Shown: positions 25,684 through 33,826, numbered from the stretch's first letter. The stretch is DNA of 64,000 nucleotides from Caballeronia hypogeia (GCF_001544875.2 NZ_FCOA02000032.1:18819-82818); one strand, 5' to 3'. The notes: generated from the letters alone by a model not told the origin. Program-made: numbers and translations.

Positions 25684-26427
25684 ATGACCTTCCAGCCCGT
25701 CCACTCGCATTCTTACGCTCGCGTACGCATCTCCGACGTCGTGTCCGGGCAGATCCGGGAACTGATCTCGAACGGTACGCTGCTGCCCGGCCAGCGTCTG
25801 CCCGCCGAGCGCGATCTGGCGGAACAGTTGAACGTGTCGCGTCCGTCCTTGCGCGAGGCGCTGATCCGGCTCGAATCCGACGGTTTCATCCGCGCGGCGG
25901 GACGCGGCGGTTTCGTGGTGTCGGACGTTACCGCGCCGCTCGTGTCGCATCCGCTCGCGGCGCTGCTCGAAGCGCAGCCGAACGCCAGCGCAGATGTGCT
26001 GGAACTGCGCCACGGCCTTGAGTCGCTGTCGACCGCCTACGCCGCCGAGCGTGCGACTGAAGAGGACCTCGCGCGCATCGCGCAGGCGTTCGATGCGCTG
26101 CAAGCCGCCGTCGCCGGGAAAAGCACGCGCATCGCGGAAAAGGACGCGGCATTTCATCTGGCGATCGCGGACGCGACGCACAATGTGGCGCTCACGCACG
26201 TGATGCACGGCCTCAATGAGCTGATGCGCGAATCGATGCTCACGTCGCACCGTCTCGTCGACTACGACGACGAGGTCGAAGCGAATCTGCTCGCGCAGCA
26301 CCGCGCGATCTTCGAGGCGATCGTCGCGCGCGATCCGGCGCGGGCGCGCGAGTGCGCGGGTGCGCATCTGGACTATGTGCGAGCGCTTTATCGCGACCGG
26401 CCGGCGAAAGCGAGCCGTGCCGCTTAA
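25684..26427 (+). CDS. FadR/GntR-family regulator, probable lactate-responsive LutR/LldR type
   Basis: The 247-residue protein has a GntR winged helix (about 12-78: GQRLPAERDLAEQLNVSRPSL and the GRGGFVV wing) and an FCD ligand domain with the metal-binding Asp/His pattern (DAAFHLAIADATHN and the later HRAIFEAI). It is divergent from lutABC across a perfect operator palindrome, so it very likely represses that operon and itself, released by lactate or a related acid. ATG 25684 is preceded by GAAG; an upstream alternative at 25624 has no family similarity and would overlap the promoter. Confidence 0.9.
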   Translation: MTFQPVHSHSYARVRISDVVSGQIRELISNGTLLPGQRLPAERDLAEQLNVSRPSLREALIRLESDGFIRAAGRGGFVVSDVTAPLVSHPLAALLEAQPNASADVLELRHGLESLSTAYAAERATEEDLARIAQAFDALQAAVAGKSTRIAEKDAAFHLAIADATHNVALTHVMHGLNELMRESMLTSHRLVDYDDEVEANLLAQHRAIFEAIVARDPARARECAGAHLDYVRALYRDRPAKASRAA

Positions 26428-26571
26428 GTCCGATCACATTACGAATCCGTAAGCATCGAGAAAGCCCCAATAGGACGTCGCCTACACGTATTTCGGACGT
26501 GCACCGCTAACGCGCTCGCAGCTTCCCCGCGATACTGGAATCGTCAAAACCAAGACGCGAAGGAGAACGAC

Positions 26572-26646
26572 ATGCCTTACCTACTCGGATGGCTGCTCGG
26601 TGTGCCGGTCGTGGTGCTGGTGATTCTCTATCTGATCTTCCACTGA
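26572..26646 (+). CDS. 24-residue single-helix membrane microprotein
   Basis: This tiny ORF encodes MPYLLGWLLGVPVV plus a hydrophobic remainder ending in LYLIFH. Almost the whole peptide is one membrane helix with no charged residue. It has a strong ribosome site (AAGGAG, 6-11 bases before the ATG), which is the main reason to call it. It lies alone between the lut regulator and creA. It is below the length most gene finders accept. I do not know a function; single-helix proteins of this size often modulate transporters or envelope sensors. Confidence 0.65.
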   Translation: MPYLLGWLLGVPVVVLVILYLIFH

Positions 26647-26731
26647 CCAAAAGCGAAAGCGCACGCGATGCATCAACGGAGCCAGGGCGTCGATACAATA
26701 CGACGCCCTTTCTCTTTTCCGAAGGTTCGCG

Positions 26732-27208
26732 ATGAAACGCTCCGCTCTCGCCCTCGCCGCATCGCTCGCAACACTTCTCGGCGCGGGACTCGCGCACGCG
26801 GAGGAAATTGCCAGCGTCAACACCAACTTCCGCTTCACCGGCTCGGATCGCGTGACCGTCGAGGCTTATGACGATCCGCTTGTCCAGGGGGTCACCTGTT
26901 ACGTGTCGAGGGCGCGGACCGGCGGCGTGAAAGGAACACTGGGCATCGCCGAAGATCCGAGCGAAGCGTCGATCGCCTGTCGCCAGGTCGCGCCGATCAA
27001 GATCACCCAGCCGCTCAAGCAAAAGACCGATGTGTTCTCCGCCGGCATGTCGTTCATCTTCAAGACGCTGCATGTGGTGCGTATCGTCGATGCCAAGCGC
27101 AACACGCTCGTCTATCTGACCTACAGCGACCGCATCGCCACGGGCAGCCCGAAAAACAGCGTGACCGCCGTGCCGGTGCCGGAAGGCACGACCATACCGG
27201 TGAAGTGA
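26732..27208 (+). CDS. creA: CreA family periplasmic protein
   Basis: The 158-residue protein has a cleavable signal peptide ending near ALAHA (residue 23) and matches the CreA family (named from the E. coli creABCD locus, function unknown). Family hallmarks are IASVNTNFRFTGSDRV, VEAYDDPLVQGVTCYVSRA, TGGVKGTLGIAEDPSEASIACRQV and the closing DRIATGSPKNSVTAVP. Two Cys residues in the mature part could form a disulfide. No creBCD genes are adjacent, so here it is an orphan. Confidence 0.92.
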   Translation: MKRSALALAASLATLLGAGLAHAEEIASVNTNFRFTGSDRVTVEAYDDPLVQGVTCYVSRARTGGVKGTLGIAEDPSEASIACRQVAPIKITQPLKQKTDVFSAGMSFIFKTLHVVRIVDAKRNTLVYLTYSDRIATGSPKNSVTAVPVPEGTTIPVK

Positions 27209-27281
27209 CGCGCAACTGTCCGGCTCGGGACGAAGCAAAGTTGTAAACTGGCGCATTCCGCCCGTCTCGAAATCCCCCGCC

Positions 27282-28103
27282 ATGACCGCCGCCCATTTCC
27301 GCAATGCCGCACGCTACTGGCGCTCGCCGCTCGTGCCGGACGCGGACATGGTCACGGCCGAGTATTACGACCACGAATTCACACCGCACTGGCACGACGC
27401 CTACACGGTTCCGGTGATCGAGGCCGGCGCGGAATGCTACGACTATCGCGGTGCGCATCACGTGGCCGAAACGGGCTCGGTGCCGGTAATCAACCCGGGC
27501 GAGGTGCACACCGGCGCGCGCGCGGTCGACGCGGGCTGGCGTTACCGCGTGTTCTATCTTCCGGTGCCGTTCGTCGAAGCGCTCGCGCGCGACATGTCCG
27601 GACGGCACGAATCATCTCTTTGGTTTCCCGATGAGATCATCCGCGATACCGATCTCGCCCGTCGTCTGGTGTGCGCGCATGGCCTGCTGGAAGGCGGCGC
27701 CGATCCTCTGGCCGCGGAACTCGCCCTCGTCGATGCCGTGACGACGCTCATCGGCCGGCACGCGCTGACGCGTCCGGACCTGGCCTCGCTCGCGCCCGAC
27801 GCGCATCGCGTCGCAACGATGAAATCGCGCCTCGCCGACGATCTCGTCGAACCCGTCACGCTCGCCGAACTGGCGCGGACGGTCGGCCTCTCGACCTTCC
27901 ACGCGGCGCGGCTCTTCACGCGCGAAACCGGCCTCGCGCCGCACGCGTGGCGCAACCAGATGCGCATCGTGCGCGCGCTGCCGGCGTTGCGCGCGGGCGC
28001 ATCCGTCACCGATGTCGCGGCGGCGAGCGGCTTCACCGATCAAAGCCATTTCACGCGCCATTTCAAGCGCGCGTTCGGCGTGCCGCCGGGCCGTTACCGT
28101 TGA
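27282..28103 (+). CDS. AraC family transcriptional regulator with cupin sensor
   Basis: The 273-residue protein has an N-terminal cupin (FTPHWHDAYTVPVIEAG, VINPGEVHTG) and a C-terminal pair of helix-turn-helix motifs (VTLAELARTVGLSTFHAARLF and VTDVAAASGFTDQSHFTRHFKRAFG), a classic AraC architecture. It sits 91 bases upstream of azlCD in the same direction. Related AraC genes beside azlCD are common in proteobacteria, so it probably controls that exporter pair in response to a small amphipathic ligand. The ligand is unknown. Confidence 0.92.
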   Translation: MTAAHFRNAARYWRSPLVPDADMVTAEYYDHEFTPHWHDAYTVPVIEAGAECYDYRGAHHVAETGSVPVINPGEVHTGARAVDAGWRYRVFYLPVPFVEALARDMSGRHESSLWFPDEIIRDTDLARRLVCAHGLLEGGADPLAAELALVDAVTTLIGRHALTRPDLASLAPDAHRVATMKSRLADDLVEPVTLAELARTVGLSTFHAARLFTRETGLAPHAWRNQMRIVRALPALRAGASVTDVAAASGFTDQSHFTRHFKRAFGVPPGRYR

Positions 28104-28194
28104 TCCACACGCACGGCCGCCGCGGCAAAAGCGCAAGAACGTACAAGCATTCCGGCCGCCTTTTTTCGTATCCTCGCTTCCATAGGAGGAAATC

Positions 28195-28983
28195 TTGAAA
28201 GCAATGCCCGCACAACCGTCGTCCGCGCAATCATCGGCTCTCGCGTGGCGCGAATTCGCCGCCGGCGCCCGCGACACGATCCCGATGATGGTCGGGGCCG
28301 CGCCCTTCGGCGTCATCTTCGGCACGCTCGTCACCGCGAGCCCGCTCACGCTCTGGCACGGCCAGCTCATGTCGCTCGTGGTGTTCGCGGGCTCGGCGCA
28401 GTTCATCGCCACGGGTCTGATCGCTTCCCACGCGAGCTTCGCCGTGATCTGGGCGACGACGCTCGTCGTCAATCTGCGTCACGTGCTCTATTCCGCGACG
28501 CTCGCGCCGTACGTCGCCCATCTGCCGCGCCGCTGGCGCTGGGCGCTCGCGGGCGTGCTCACCGACGAAGTGTTCGCCGTCGCCTACGCGCATTACCAGA
28601 AGCGCGCACCGGGCGAGACCGGTCCGCATTACTTCTTCGGCTCGGGCGTCGCGATGTATCTGAACTGGCAGTTGTGGACGCTTCTCGGCTTGCTGTTCGG
28701 CGCGGCGTTTCCCGGTCTCAAATCGCTCGGCCTCGACTTCGCGATGGTCGCGACTTTCATCGCGATCATCGTGCCGCAACTGGTGGCGGTGCGTTTCATC
28801 GCGGCGGCGGTGGCGTCTGGCGTGCTGTCGTTCGCGTGGCAAGGCTGGCCGTACAAGCTCGGGCTACTCGCGGCGGTGATGGTGGGCGTGGCGGTCGGCA
28901 TGGTGCTCACGCTGATGGAAAACCGCCCGCAGGCCAAGGGCACGAAGCATCGCGTGAAGAACGCCAGGGAGCGCACGCAATGA
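28195..28983 (+). CDS. azlC: AzlC family branched-chain amino acid exporter, large subunit
   Basis: AzlC with AzlD exports branched-chain amino acids or analogues. The 262-residue protein has about seven membrane helices and the family segments MVGAAPFGVIFGTL, FAGSAQFIATGL and VVNLRHVLYSATLAPY. A strong ribosome site, GGAGGA at 28185-28190, is four bases from a TTG at 28195 but 13 bases from the first ATG at 28204, so the TTG is the better start; the ATG would shorten the protein by three residues. Its stop overlaps azlD. Confidence 0.92.
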   Translation: MKAMPAQPSSAQSSALAWREFAAGARDTIPMMVGAAPFGVIFGTLVTASPLTLWHGQLMSLVVFAGSAQFIATGLIASHASFAVIWATTLVVNLRHVLYSATLAPYVAHLPRRWRWALAGVLTDEVFAVAYAHYQKRAPGETGPHYFFGSGVAMYLNWQLWTLLGLLFGAAFPGLKSLGLDFAMVATFIAIIVPQLVAVRFIAAAVASGVLSFAWQGWPYKLGLLAAVMVGVAVGMVLTLMENRPQAKGTKHRVKNARERTQ

Positions 28984-29303
28984 ACTACGTCACCCTGATC
29001 CTCGGCATGGCGGCGGTCACCTTCGGGATCCGCGCCGCCGTGTTCATCCTGGGCGATCGCCTGCCGTTTCCGCCGGTGGTGCGCACAGCGCTCTCGTTTG
29101 TGCCGGTGACGGTGCTCACCGCGATCATCGTGCCGATGACCGTCTCGCCGCACGGCAACGGTGCCGAAATCACCTGGCGCAATCCGCAACTGGTGGCTGC
29201 GCTGGTCGCGATAATCGTGTGCGCGCTCACGAAACGGCCGCTCGTGACGATCGCGATTTCGCTCGCCGTCTTCTTCGTCTGGCAGTTCGCGGTGCTGCGC
29301 TAA
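28980..29303 (+). CDS. azlD: AzlD family branched-chain amino acid exporter, small subunit
   Basis: The 107-residue protein has four hydrophobic helices and the AzlD pattern: GIRAAVFILGDRLPFPPVVRTALSFVPVTVLTAIIVP across helices one and two, and a conserved basic segment TKRPLVTIAISLAVF before the last helix. AzlD is the obligate small partner of AzlC. Its ATG overlaps the azlC stop by four bases, which ensures coupled translation at equal ratio. Confidence 0.93.
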   Translation: MNYVTLILGMAAVTFGIRAAVFILGDRLPFPPVVRTALSFVPVTVLTAIIVPMTVSPHGNGAEITWRNPQLVAALVAIIVCALTKRPLVTIAISLAVFFVWQFAVLR

Positions 29304-29356
29304 ACGTTTTCCAGCCATCGCTACGCAAACGGCTTTCAAAAACCCTCGAAAAAACC

Positions 29357-29383
29357 TCAAGTTCCCGGTACGCGCGCCGATAT
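29357..29383 (+). promoter_or_regulatory. sigma-28 (FliA)-type promoter
   Basis: TCAAGTTC (29357-29364) and GCCGATAT (29376-29383) are separated by exactly 11 bases. The FliA consensus in enterics is TAAAGTTT-N11-GCCGATAA, so 13 of 16 positions agree and the spacing is exact. It lies about 85 bases before the start of the unknown gene at 29469. Confidence 0.72.
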
Positions 29384-29468
29384 CAGAAACGAATGGACTC
29401 CGCCTGAACAGCGGCGCCGCAAGCATTTCCCGCCATCGGGCGACCGAAGGGCGGAACCGGGAACCAAC

Positions 29469-30233
29469 ATGCGTCAAATCACACTTTCGTTTCGCGACGA
29501 GACGATCGCTTCGCTGCATCGCGACTTCGAAGCGTTTCTACGACTGTCGCTGAAGCTGGATCCACAATTCGTCACGCCGTCGTTCGAGGACTTCCTGCGC
29601 GCGAAGCTGCTCGACAACAACACGCCGCTCACCGAGCAGGCGGTGCAGCGCATGCTCACGCACGGCCAGTACGCGTGGGCCAAGCGGGCGCTCGACAAGG
29701 AATTTCCGGATGTCGTCGAGATCCTGATCCGGCAGGCGGCGGAGCATGGTTTCGCGTTTGCGATCCGCGCCGACTGGACGGCCGAGGATCTCATCAACGC
29801 GTCGCGCGCATGGGCGACGGCCATCGTCACCGAAGCCAAGGGCGACGTGTCGCAGGTGGACATGCTCGCCTCGCAGATCAAGTCGGCGGCGGCGGACATT
29901 CGCGAAGTCGAGGAAAAGATGCAGACGCCCGCGTGGCGTCTCGCGGATTCGCTGCGTCAGCGCGTGTATGAGACGAAGATTTCGGTGGAAACGAGTGTCG
30001 GCTCGACGGCGCGCGAGAAGCTCGGCGAACTGCGCTGTCTGCTGCGCCTGGGCATTTTCTATGGCTCGATCCAGAAGCAGGAAGCGCAGCAGGTGCTGGA
30101 GTATCTGCGCTCGCTGCGGCCGGAACTGTTCGTCGAGGAGCCGTACGACGGCTTCACGCGCTTCGCCGCGTGGCTGCGCAGCATCTTCGCGCCGTCGCCG
30201 CGCCCGCCGCGAGCGTCACGCGCGCCGCGCTGA
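29469..30233 (+). CDS. unknown soluble protein behind a FliA-type promoter
   Basis: I do not recognise this 254-residue protein. It is mostly alpha-helical with no signal peptide and no membrane helix. A heptad-like segment (about 135-175: SQIKSAAADIREVEEKMQ) suggests a coiled coil; the C-terminus is Pro/Arg-rich and basic. One Cys (ELRCLLRL). Upstream is a sigma-28-type promoter, which in proteobacteria marks late flagellar, chemotaxis or motility-linked genes, although no such gene is near. It converges on the helicase gene, nine bases from its stop. Confidence 0.8.
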   Translation: MRQITLSFRDETIASLHRDFEAFLRLSLKLDPQFVTPSFEDFLRAKLLDNNTPLTEQAVQRMLTHGQYAWAKRALDKEFPDVVEILIRQAAEHGFAFAIRADWTAEDLINASRAWATAIVTEAKGDVSQVDMLASQIKSAAADIREVEEKMQTPAWRLADSLRQRVYETKISVETSVGSTAREKLGELRCLLRLGIFYGSIQKQEAQQVLEYLRSLRPELFVEEPYDGFTRFAAWLRSIFAPSPRPPRASRAPR

Positions 30234-30242
30234 ACACGCGTT

Positions 30243-32372
30243 TTAGTCCCACATTCCCTTCAGGCGCGCCGCGATATCGATCTTCGCTTTCGCGGCCGCC
30301 GCCAGCCCCGCCGCCGTCGGCGCAGCGGGTGCGACCACCGGCGGCCACGCGCCAGCATCGAAGTGCGGCATCAGATGCTGCGGAATGAAGCGCGTGCGCT
30401 GCGCCCACACGTGGCGGTCGCCCAGATGCGTCTGGTTGTGCACGTAGAAGCGCTGCGGCGTGACGATGTGCAGGTCTTCCTTGGCGCGCGTCATCGCGAC
30501 GTATAAAAGCCGCCGCTCTTCATCGATTTCCTCGTCGCTGCCCGTGCCCAGATCGGACGGAATGCAGCCGTCCACGCCGTTCAGCACGAACACGTTCCGC
30601 CATTCCTGGCCCTTGGCCGAATGGATGGTCGAGAGGATCAGATAGTCTTCGTCGAGCATCGGCACGCCGGATTCGTCGCTGGTCGCGTCGGGCGGATCGA
30701 GCGTCAGTTCGGTGAGGAAACGCTCGCGCGTCGCATAGGTCGCCGCGATGCTTTCCATCTGCAACACATCGCCGATGCGGATCGCCGCGTCCTCGTGATT
30801 GCGCTCCAGATGCGGCTCGTACCAGCGGCGGATCATCTCGAATTCGGCGGGCCAGCCGGATTCGCGGCCGCACAGCTTCGCCATCATGCCGACGAAGCGC
30901 GGCCAGTCCTCGCTGGCTTTGGCGGGCGCGGCAAACGCCTTGATCGCGTTCGACGCCACCGCCTCGGGCGCGCTCACGCTGTCCAGCAAACGCCCCGCGA
31001 TCGCCGGCCCGATGCCGGGCAACAACTGCGCGACGCGAAAACCCGCGACGCGGTCGCGCGGATTCTCGGCCCAGCGCAGCACCGCGAGCACATCCTTGAC
31101 ATGAACGGAATCGAGAAACTTGAGGCCGCCGAACTTCACGAACGGAATGTTGCGCCGCGTGAGTTCGATTTCGAGCGTCGCACTGTGATGCGCGGCGCGA
31201 AACAGCACGGCCTGCGACTTGAGCTTCATGCCGCCTTCACGCGCTTCGAGCACTTTTTCCACGACATAGCGTGCCTGATCCGCTTCATCCGCGACGCTTA
31301 CGACGCGCGGCTTTTGCGCCGATGCCTTGTCGGTCCAGAGATTCTTCGTGTAGCGCTCGCTCGCCATGCCGATCACCGCGTTCGATGCTTCGAGAATCGG
31401 TTGCGTCGAACGATAGTTGCGATCGAGCGTGACGGTCGCGGCGGCCGGCTCGAAGTGGCCGGGGAAATCGAGGATATTGCGCACCGTCGCGCCGCGAAAC
31501 GAATAGATGGACTGCGCGTCGTCGCCGACGACGGTGAGGCCGCGCCCGTCCGGTTTCATCGACAAAAGGATGGAGGCCTGCAGGCGGTTGGTGTCCTGAT
31601 ATTCGTCGACGAGCACATGGTCGAAGCGGCTCGCGAGATCCGCCGCCACCGATGGCTCCGCCGCGAGATGCGACCAGTAGAGCAGGAGATCGTCGTAATC
31701 GAGCACGCTTTGCGCCTGTTTCGCGGCGACGTAGGCGGCGAACAGACGCTTCAGATCCGCTTCCCATTCACGGCACCACGGATACGACTGATCGAGCACG
31801 GTGGCGAGCGATGCGCCCGTGTTCACCACGCGCGAGTAGATCGAGAAGCACGTCGACTTGGCCGGAAAACGCTTCTCCTTCGACGAAAGCCCAAGTTCGT
31901 GCCGCACGAGGTTCATGAGATCGGCGGAGTCCTCGCGGTCGTTGATCGTGAACGACGGCGCCAGCCCGACAAGATCCGCGTAATCGCGCAACAGGCGCGC
32001 GCCGACGCTGTGAAACGTGCCAGACCACGTGAGACCCTGCGCGATGGCGCTGCGCTTTCCCAGCGCGTTCGCCGCGATGCGCGTCACGCGCCGTGTCATT
32101 TCGAGCGCCGCGCGGCGCGAAAAGGTGAGCAGCAGAATGCGATGCGGATCGGCGCCCTTCACAAGCAGATGCGCGACGCGATGCGCGAGCGTATTGGTCT
32201 TGCCCGAACCCGCGCCCGCGATGACGAGCAGCGGCCCGCCGCAACGCCCCGGTTCCTCGACGCCGAATTCCACCGCCCGCCGCTGCGCTTCGTTGAGCTT
32301 CGCGAGGTAGTCGGCAACTTCCTTCGCGGTGGTTTCGGAGGCGGCGGAGTCGGTGTCGGGAAGCGTGAGCAC
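30243..32372 (-). CDS. UvrD/Rep-family ATP-dependent DNA helicase
   Basis: A superfamily 1A helicase of about 709 residues. Motif I is IAGAGSGKTNTLAHR, motif II VDEYQDTN, motif III DDAQSIYSFRGA, with LSTIHSAKGQEWRNVF and YVAMTRAKEDLHIV (motifs V and VI) at the C-terminal end. The start is uncertain. An upstream TTG at 32423 would fall inside a LexA-like box, so I favour GTG at 32372, about 20 residues before the conserved KLNEAQRRAVEFG. The box suggests SOS induction, as for E. coli uvrD. It is shorter in its 2B region than UvrD, so it is not called uvrD here. Confidence 0.88.
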   Translation of the reverse strand: MLTLPDTDSAASETTAKEVADYLAKLNEAQRRAVEFGVEEPGRCGGPLLVIAGAGSGKTNTLAHRVAHLLVKGADPHRILLLTFSRRAALEMTRRVTRIAANALGKRSAIAQGLTWSGTFHSVGARLLRDYADLVGLAPSFTINDREDSADLMNLVRHELGLSSKEKRFPAKSTCFSIYSRVVNTGASLATVLDQSYPWCREWEADLKRLFAAYVAAKQAQSVLDYDDLLLYWSHLAAEPSVAADLASRFDHVLVDEYQDTNRLQASILLSMKPDGRGLTVVGDDAQSIYSFRGATVRNILDFPGHFEPAAATVTLDRNYRSTQPILEASNAVIGMASERYTKNLWTDKASAQKPRVVSVADEADQARYVVEKVLEAREGGMKLKSQAVLFRAAHHSATLEIELTRRNIPFVKFGGLKFLDSVHVKDVLAVLRWAENPRDRVAGFRVAQLLPGIGPAIAGRLLDSVSAPEAVASNAIKAFAAPAKASEDWPRFVGMMAKLCGRESGWPAEFEMIRRWYEPHLERNHEDAAIRIGDVLQMESIAATYATRERFLTELTLDPPDATSDESGVPMLDEDYLILSTIHSAKGQEWRNVFVLNGVDGCIPSDLGTGSDEEIDEERRLLYVAMTRAKEDLHIVTPQRFYVHNQTHLGDRHVWAQRTRFIPQHLMPHFDAGAWPPVVAPAAPTAAGLAAAAKAKIDIAARLKGMWD

Positions 32373-32407
32373 GAGAGATTCGGGCGGCGGGAAAAGAGTG
32401 ACGCACA

Positions 32408-32423
32408 CTGTATATCCATACAA
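32408..32423. promoter_or_regulatory. LexA-like (SOS) box upstream of helicase
   Basis: CTGTATATCCATACAA fits CTG-N10-CAG with one mismatch in the second half, and eight of ten spacer positions match the (TA)n pattern of the E. coli consensus. It lies about 35 bases before the favoured helicase start. Confidence 0.6.
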
Positions 32424-32464
32424 CCCGCACGCGCAAGCCCTTGGCCCGACTGGGCTTTTGGCCC

Positions 32465-32505
32465 CAAAAGCAGCGAGCCCGGTTCTCCCAACGAACCGAG
32501 CTCGC
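32465..32505 (-). terminator. probable terminator of the 85-residue exported protein
   Basis: GCGAGCCCGGTTC (32473-32485) pairs with GAACCGAGCTCGC (32493-32505) with one G-T or mismatched pair, 20 bases after the stop at 32525. On the minus strand it is followed by TTTT only, so termination strength is doubtful. Confidence 0.55.
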
Positions 32506-32524
32506 GTCGCTTAAGAAAACGGTG

Positions 32525-32782
32525 TTATTCCGCCTTCTTTGCGTTCTTCAGTTTCGCGTCGGCGGCGGCTTCGTTGGCTTCGGACTGGGCTTCCGTCTTC
32601 TTTTTGTCGGCCTTGGCCTGCGCGACGGCTGCCTTCTTGTCGGCCTTGCTCTGCTCCTTCGCGGCCTTCTGATCGGCGGCCGTCGGTGTATCGGAGTTCG
32701 TTTGCGCGAATGACGCCGCGCTTACGCTCGCAAGCGTTCCCGCAACGAGCGCGGCCAGGATCGCGTTGGTCTTGTATTTCAT
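32525..32782 (-). CDS. exported Lys/Ala-rich small protein
   Basis: I do not recognise a family for this 85-residue protein. A signal peptide (MKYKTNAILAALVAGTLASV, cleavage probably after ASFA near residue 24) precedes a highly charged tail of Lys, Ala, Glu and Asp in short repeats such as KADKKAAVAQAKADKK, likely one long helix. The start ATG at 32782 has a good ribosome site (GGGAGA). The next gene upstream encodes a longer protein of the same style, so the two look like relatives in tandem. Confidence 0.8.
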   Translation of the reverse strand: MKYKTNAILAALVAGTLASVSAASFAQTNSDTPTAADQKAAKEQSKADKKAAVAQAKADKKKTEAQSEANEAAADAKLKNAKKAE

Positions 32783-32846
32783 GTCGTTCTCCCTTTTTCG
32801 ATGCCGCGAGACCGGCATCCAGCGGCCTCGCGGCTAATCATCAGGC

Positions 32847-33296
32847 TCAGTGCTGCAAGCCCGCGTCCTTCGGCGCGTTCGGCTCGGTGGCGTTCAATTC
32901 CGCCTTCGCGGCGTCCTTGTCCGCCTTGCGATTGACCTTTGCGTTCTTGACCTCTTCCTTGTATTGCGCCTTGGCCTGCTTGCTCTGCGCCGCAAGCTCG
33001 GCCTTCGACGCCTTCTTCGACGCCTTGTATTCGGCGTTCGCCTGCGCGTTGGCGTTGCGGCGCTGGACGAGCGGATCGGTCGGCGCCGGGGCGACCAGGT
33101 TCTGCTGCGCCGGCGTCACCGGCTGCTGGGCTTGCACGGGCATTTGCCCCGGTGCGGCGGCGCCGGGCGCGGCCTGCATCGGCTGCATGGTCTGGGGCTG
33201 CATCGGCTGCGGCTGTGCCGTGGTTTGCGCGTAAGCGCCCGATGCGGCAAACGTGGCGATGGCGGAACCGATCAACAGGATTCGTGCACGAGTCAT
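32847..33296 (-). CDS. exported protein with Gln/Met/Pro-rich and Lys/Ala-rich segments
   Basis: The 149-residue protein has a signal peptide (cleavage near GAYAQ, residue 23), a low-complexity stretch of Gln, Met and Pro (about 24-70, repeats of the type QPM), and a charged Lys/Ala tail of the type KASKAELAAQSKQAKAQYKEE (a helix). The tail resembles the neighbouring 85-residue protein. Both are on the minus strand 64 bases apart, so they may be co-transcribed. Function unknown; periplasmic or surface location inferred. The ATG at 33296 follows AGGAC. Confidence 0.8.
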   Translation of the reverse strand: MTRARILLIGSAIATFAASGAYAQTTAQPQPMQPQTMQPMQAAPGAAAPGQMPVQAQQPVTPAQQNLVAPAPTDPLVQRRNANAQANAEYKASKKASKAELAAQSKQAKAQYKEEVKNAKVNRKADKDAAKAELNATEPNAPKDAGLQH

Positions 33297-33604
33297 GAGC
33301 TAGTCCTCTCTTTAGTTGGCGTCGCGCTCAAATGGAATAACGCGCGACTTTTGTCGATTGGAAAGATGACCGAAGCTGCATCGATCAAACGTTCGGACCG
33401 GCGGGAATTCACCCGAGTTCGCAAGAACCAGTCATTGTTACCGACGGTTTCATCTGGCTACATTTGCCAACCGTTGTTTTGCCAACCGTTGCCAGACAGC
33501 GTGCTGACATTCCCGTTACCGGTCCTGGCGATCCAACAGCACGGTGCATGCCCGGCGCTGGTTTATCATTGACGTCTTTCCTCTGCTTTGCGCCTCGCTG
33601 TCCC
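33297..33604. other. intergenic region between exported-protein genes and S4 gene
   Basis: This 308-base gap holds the divergent promoters of the minus-strand exported proteins and the plus-strand S4 gene. The only clear structure is a direct repeat at 33463-33491. No ORF of coding character or RNA gene was seen. Confidence 0.5.
33463..33491. repeat. 14-bp direct repeat, candidate response-regulator site
   Basis: TTTGCCAACCGTTG occurs twice, at 33463-33476 and 33478-33491, a 15-base period. Tandem half-sites of this kind are typical of OmpR/PhoB-type regulators, but the bound protein is unknown. Confidence 0.55.
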
Positions 33605-33826
33605 ATGCCGCCACTCCAATTCACGCTCACGGGCGACTACGTCGAACTTCACAATCTGCTCAAGCTGATGGGTCTCGCGGACAGCGGCGGCTCCGCGAAA
33701 GCGCGCGTCTCGATGGGCGACGTCACCGTCGACGGCCAAGTGGAACTGCGCAAGACCTGCAAGATCCGCGCGGGCCAGAAGGTGAAGCTCGACGGCCAGA
33801 CCATCCACGTGCGCGCGCCGGACTGA
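33605..33826 (+). CDS. S4-domain RNA-binding protein (YbcJ family)
   Basis: The 73-residue protein is a single S4 RNA-binding domain: QFTLTGDYVELHNLLKLMG, the AKARVSMGDVTVDGQVELRK loop and KLDGQTIHV, the pattern of E. coli YbcJ. Such proteins bind structured RNA, possibly rRNA or tRNA, and their role is not defined. The start ATG at 33605 is chosen because the upstream frame has no family similarity. It is a single gene, followed by about 230 bases before the MATE gene. Confidence 0.88.
   Translation: MPPLQFTLTGDYVELHNLLKLMGLADSGGSAKARVSMGDVTVDGQVELRKTCKIRAGQKVKLDGQTIHVRAPD

Noticed and set aside
30621..32672. A long plus-strand frame opposite the helicase gene
   Set aside because: It is an antisense shadow of the helicase, and its composition (Arg/Val/Asp/Glu-rich) matches third-position bias only.
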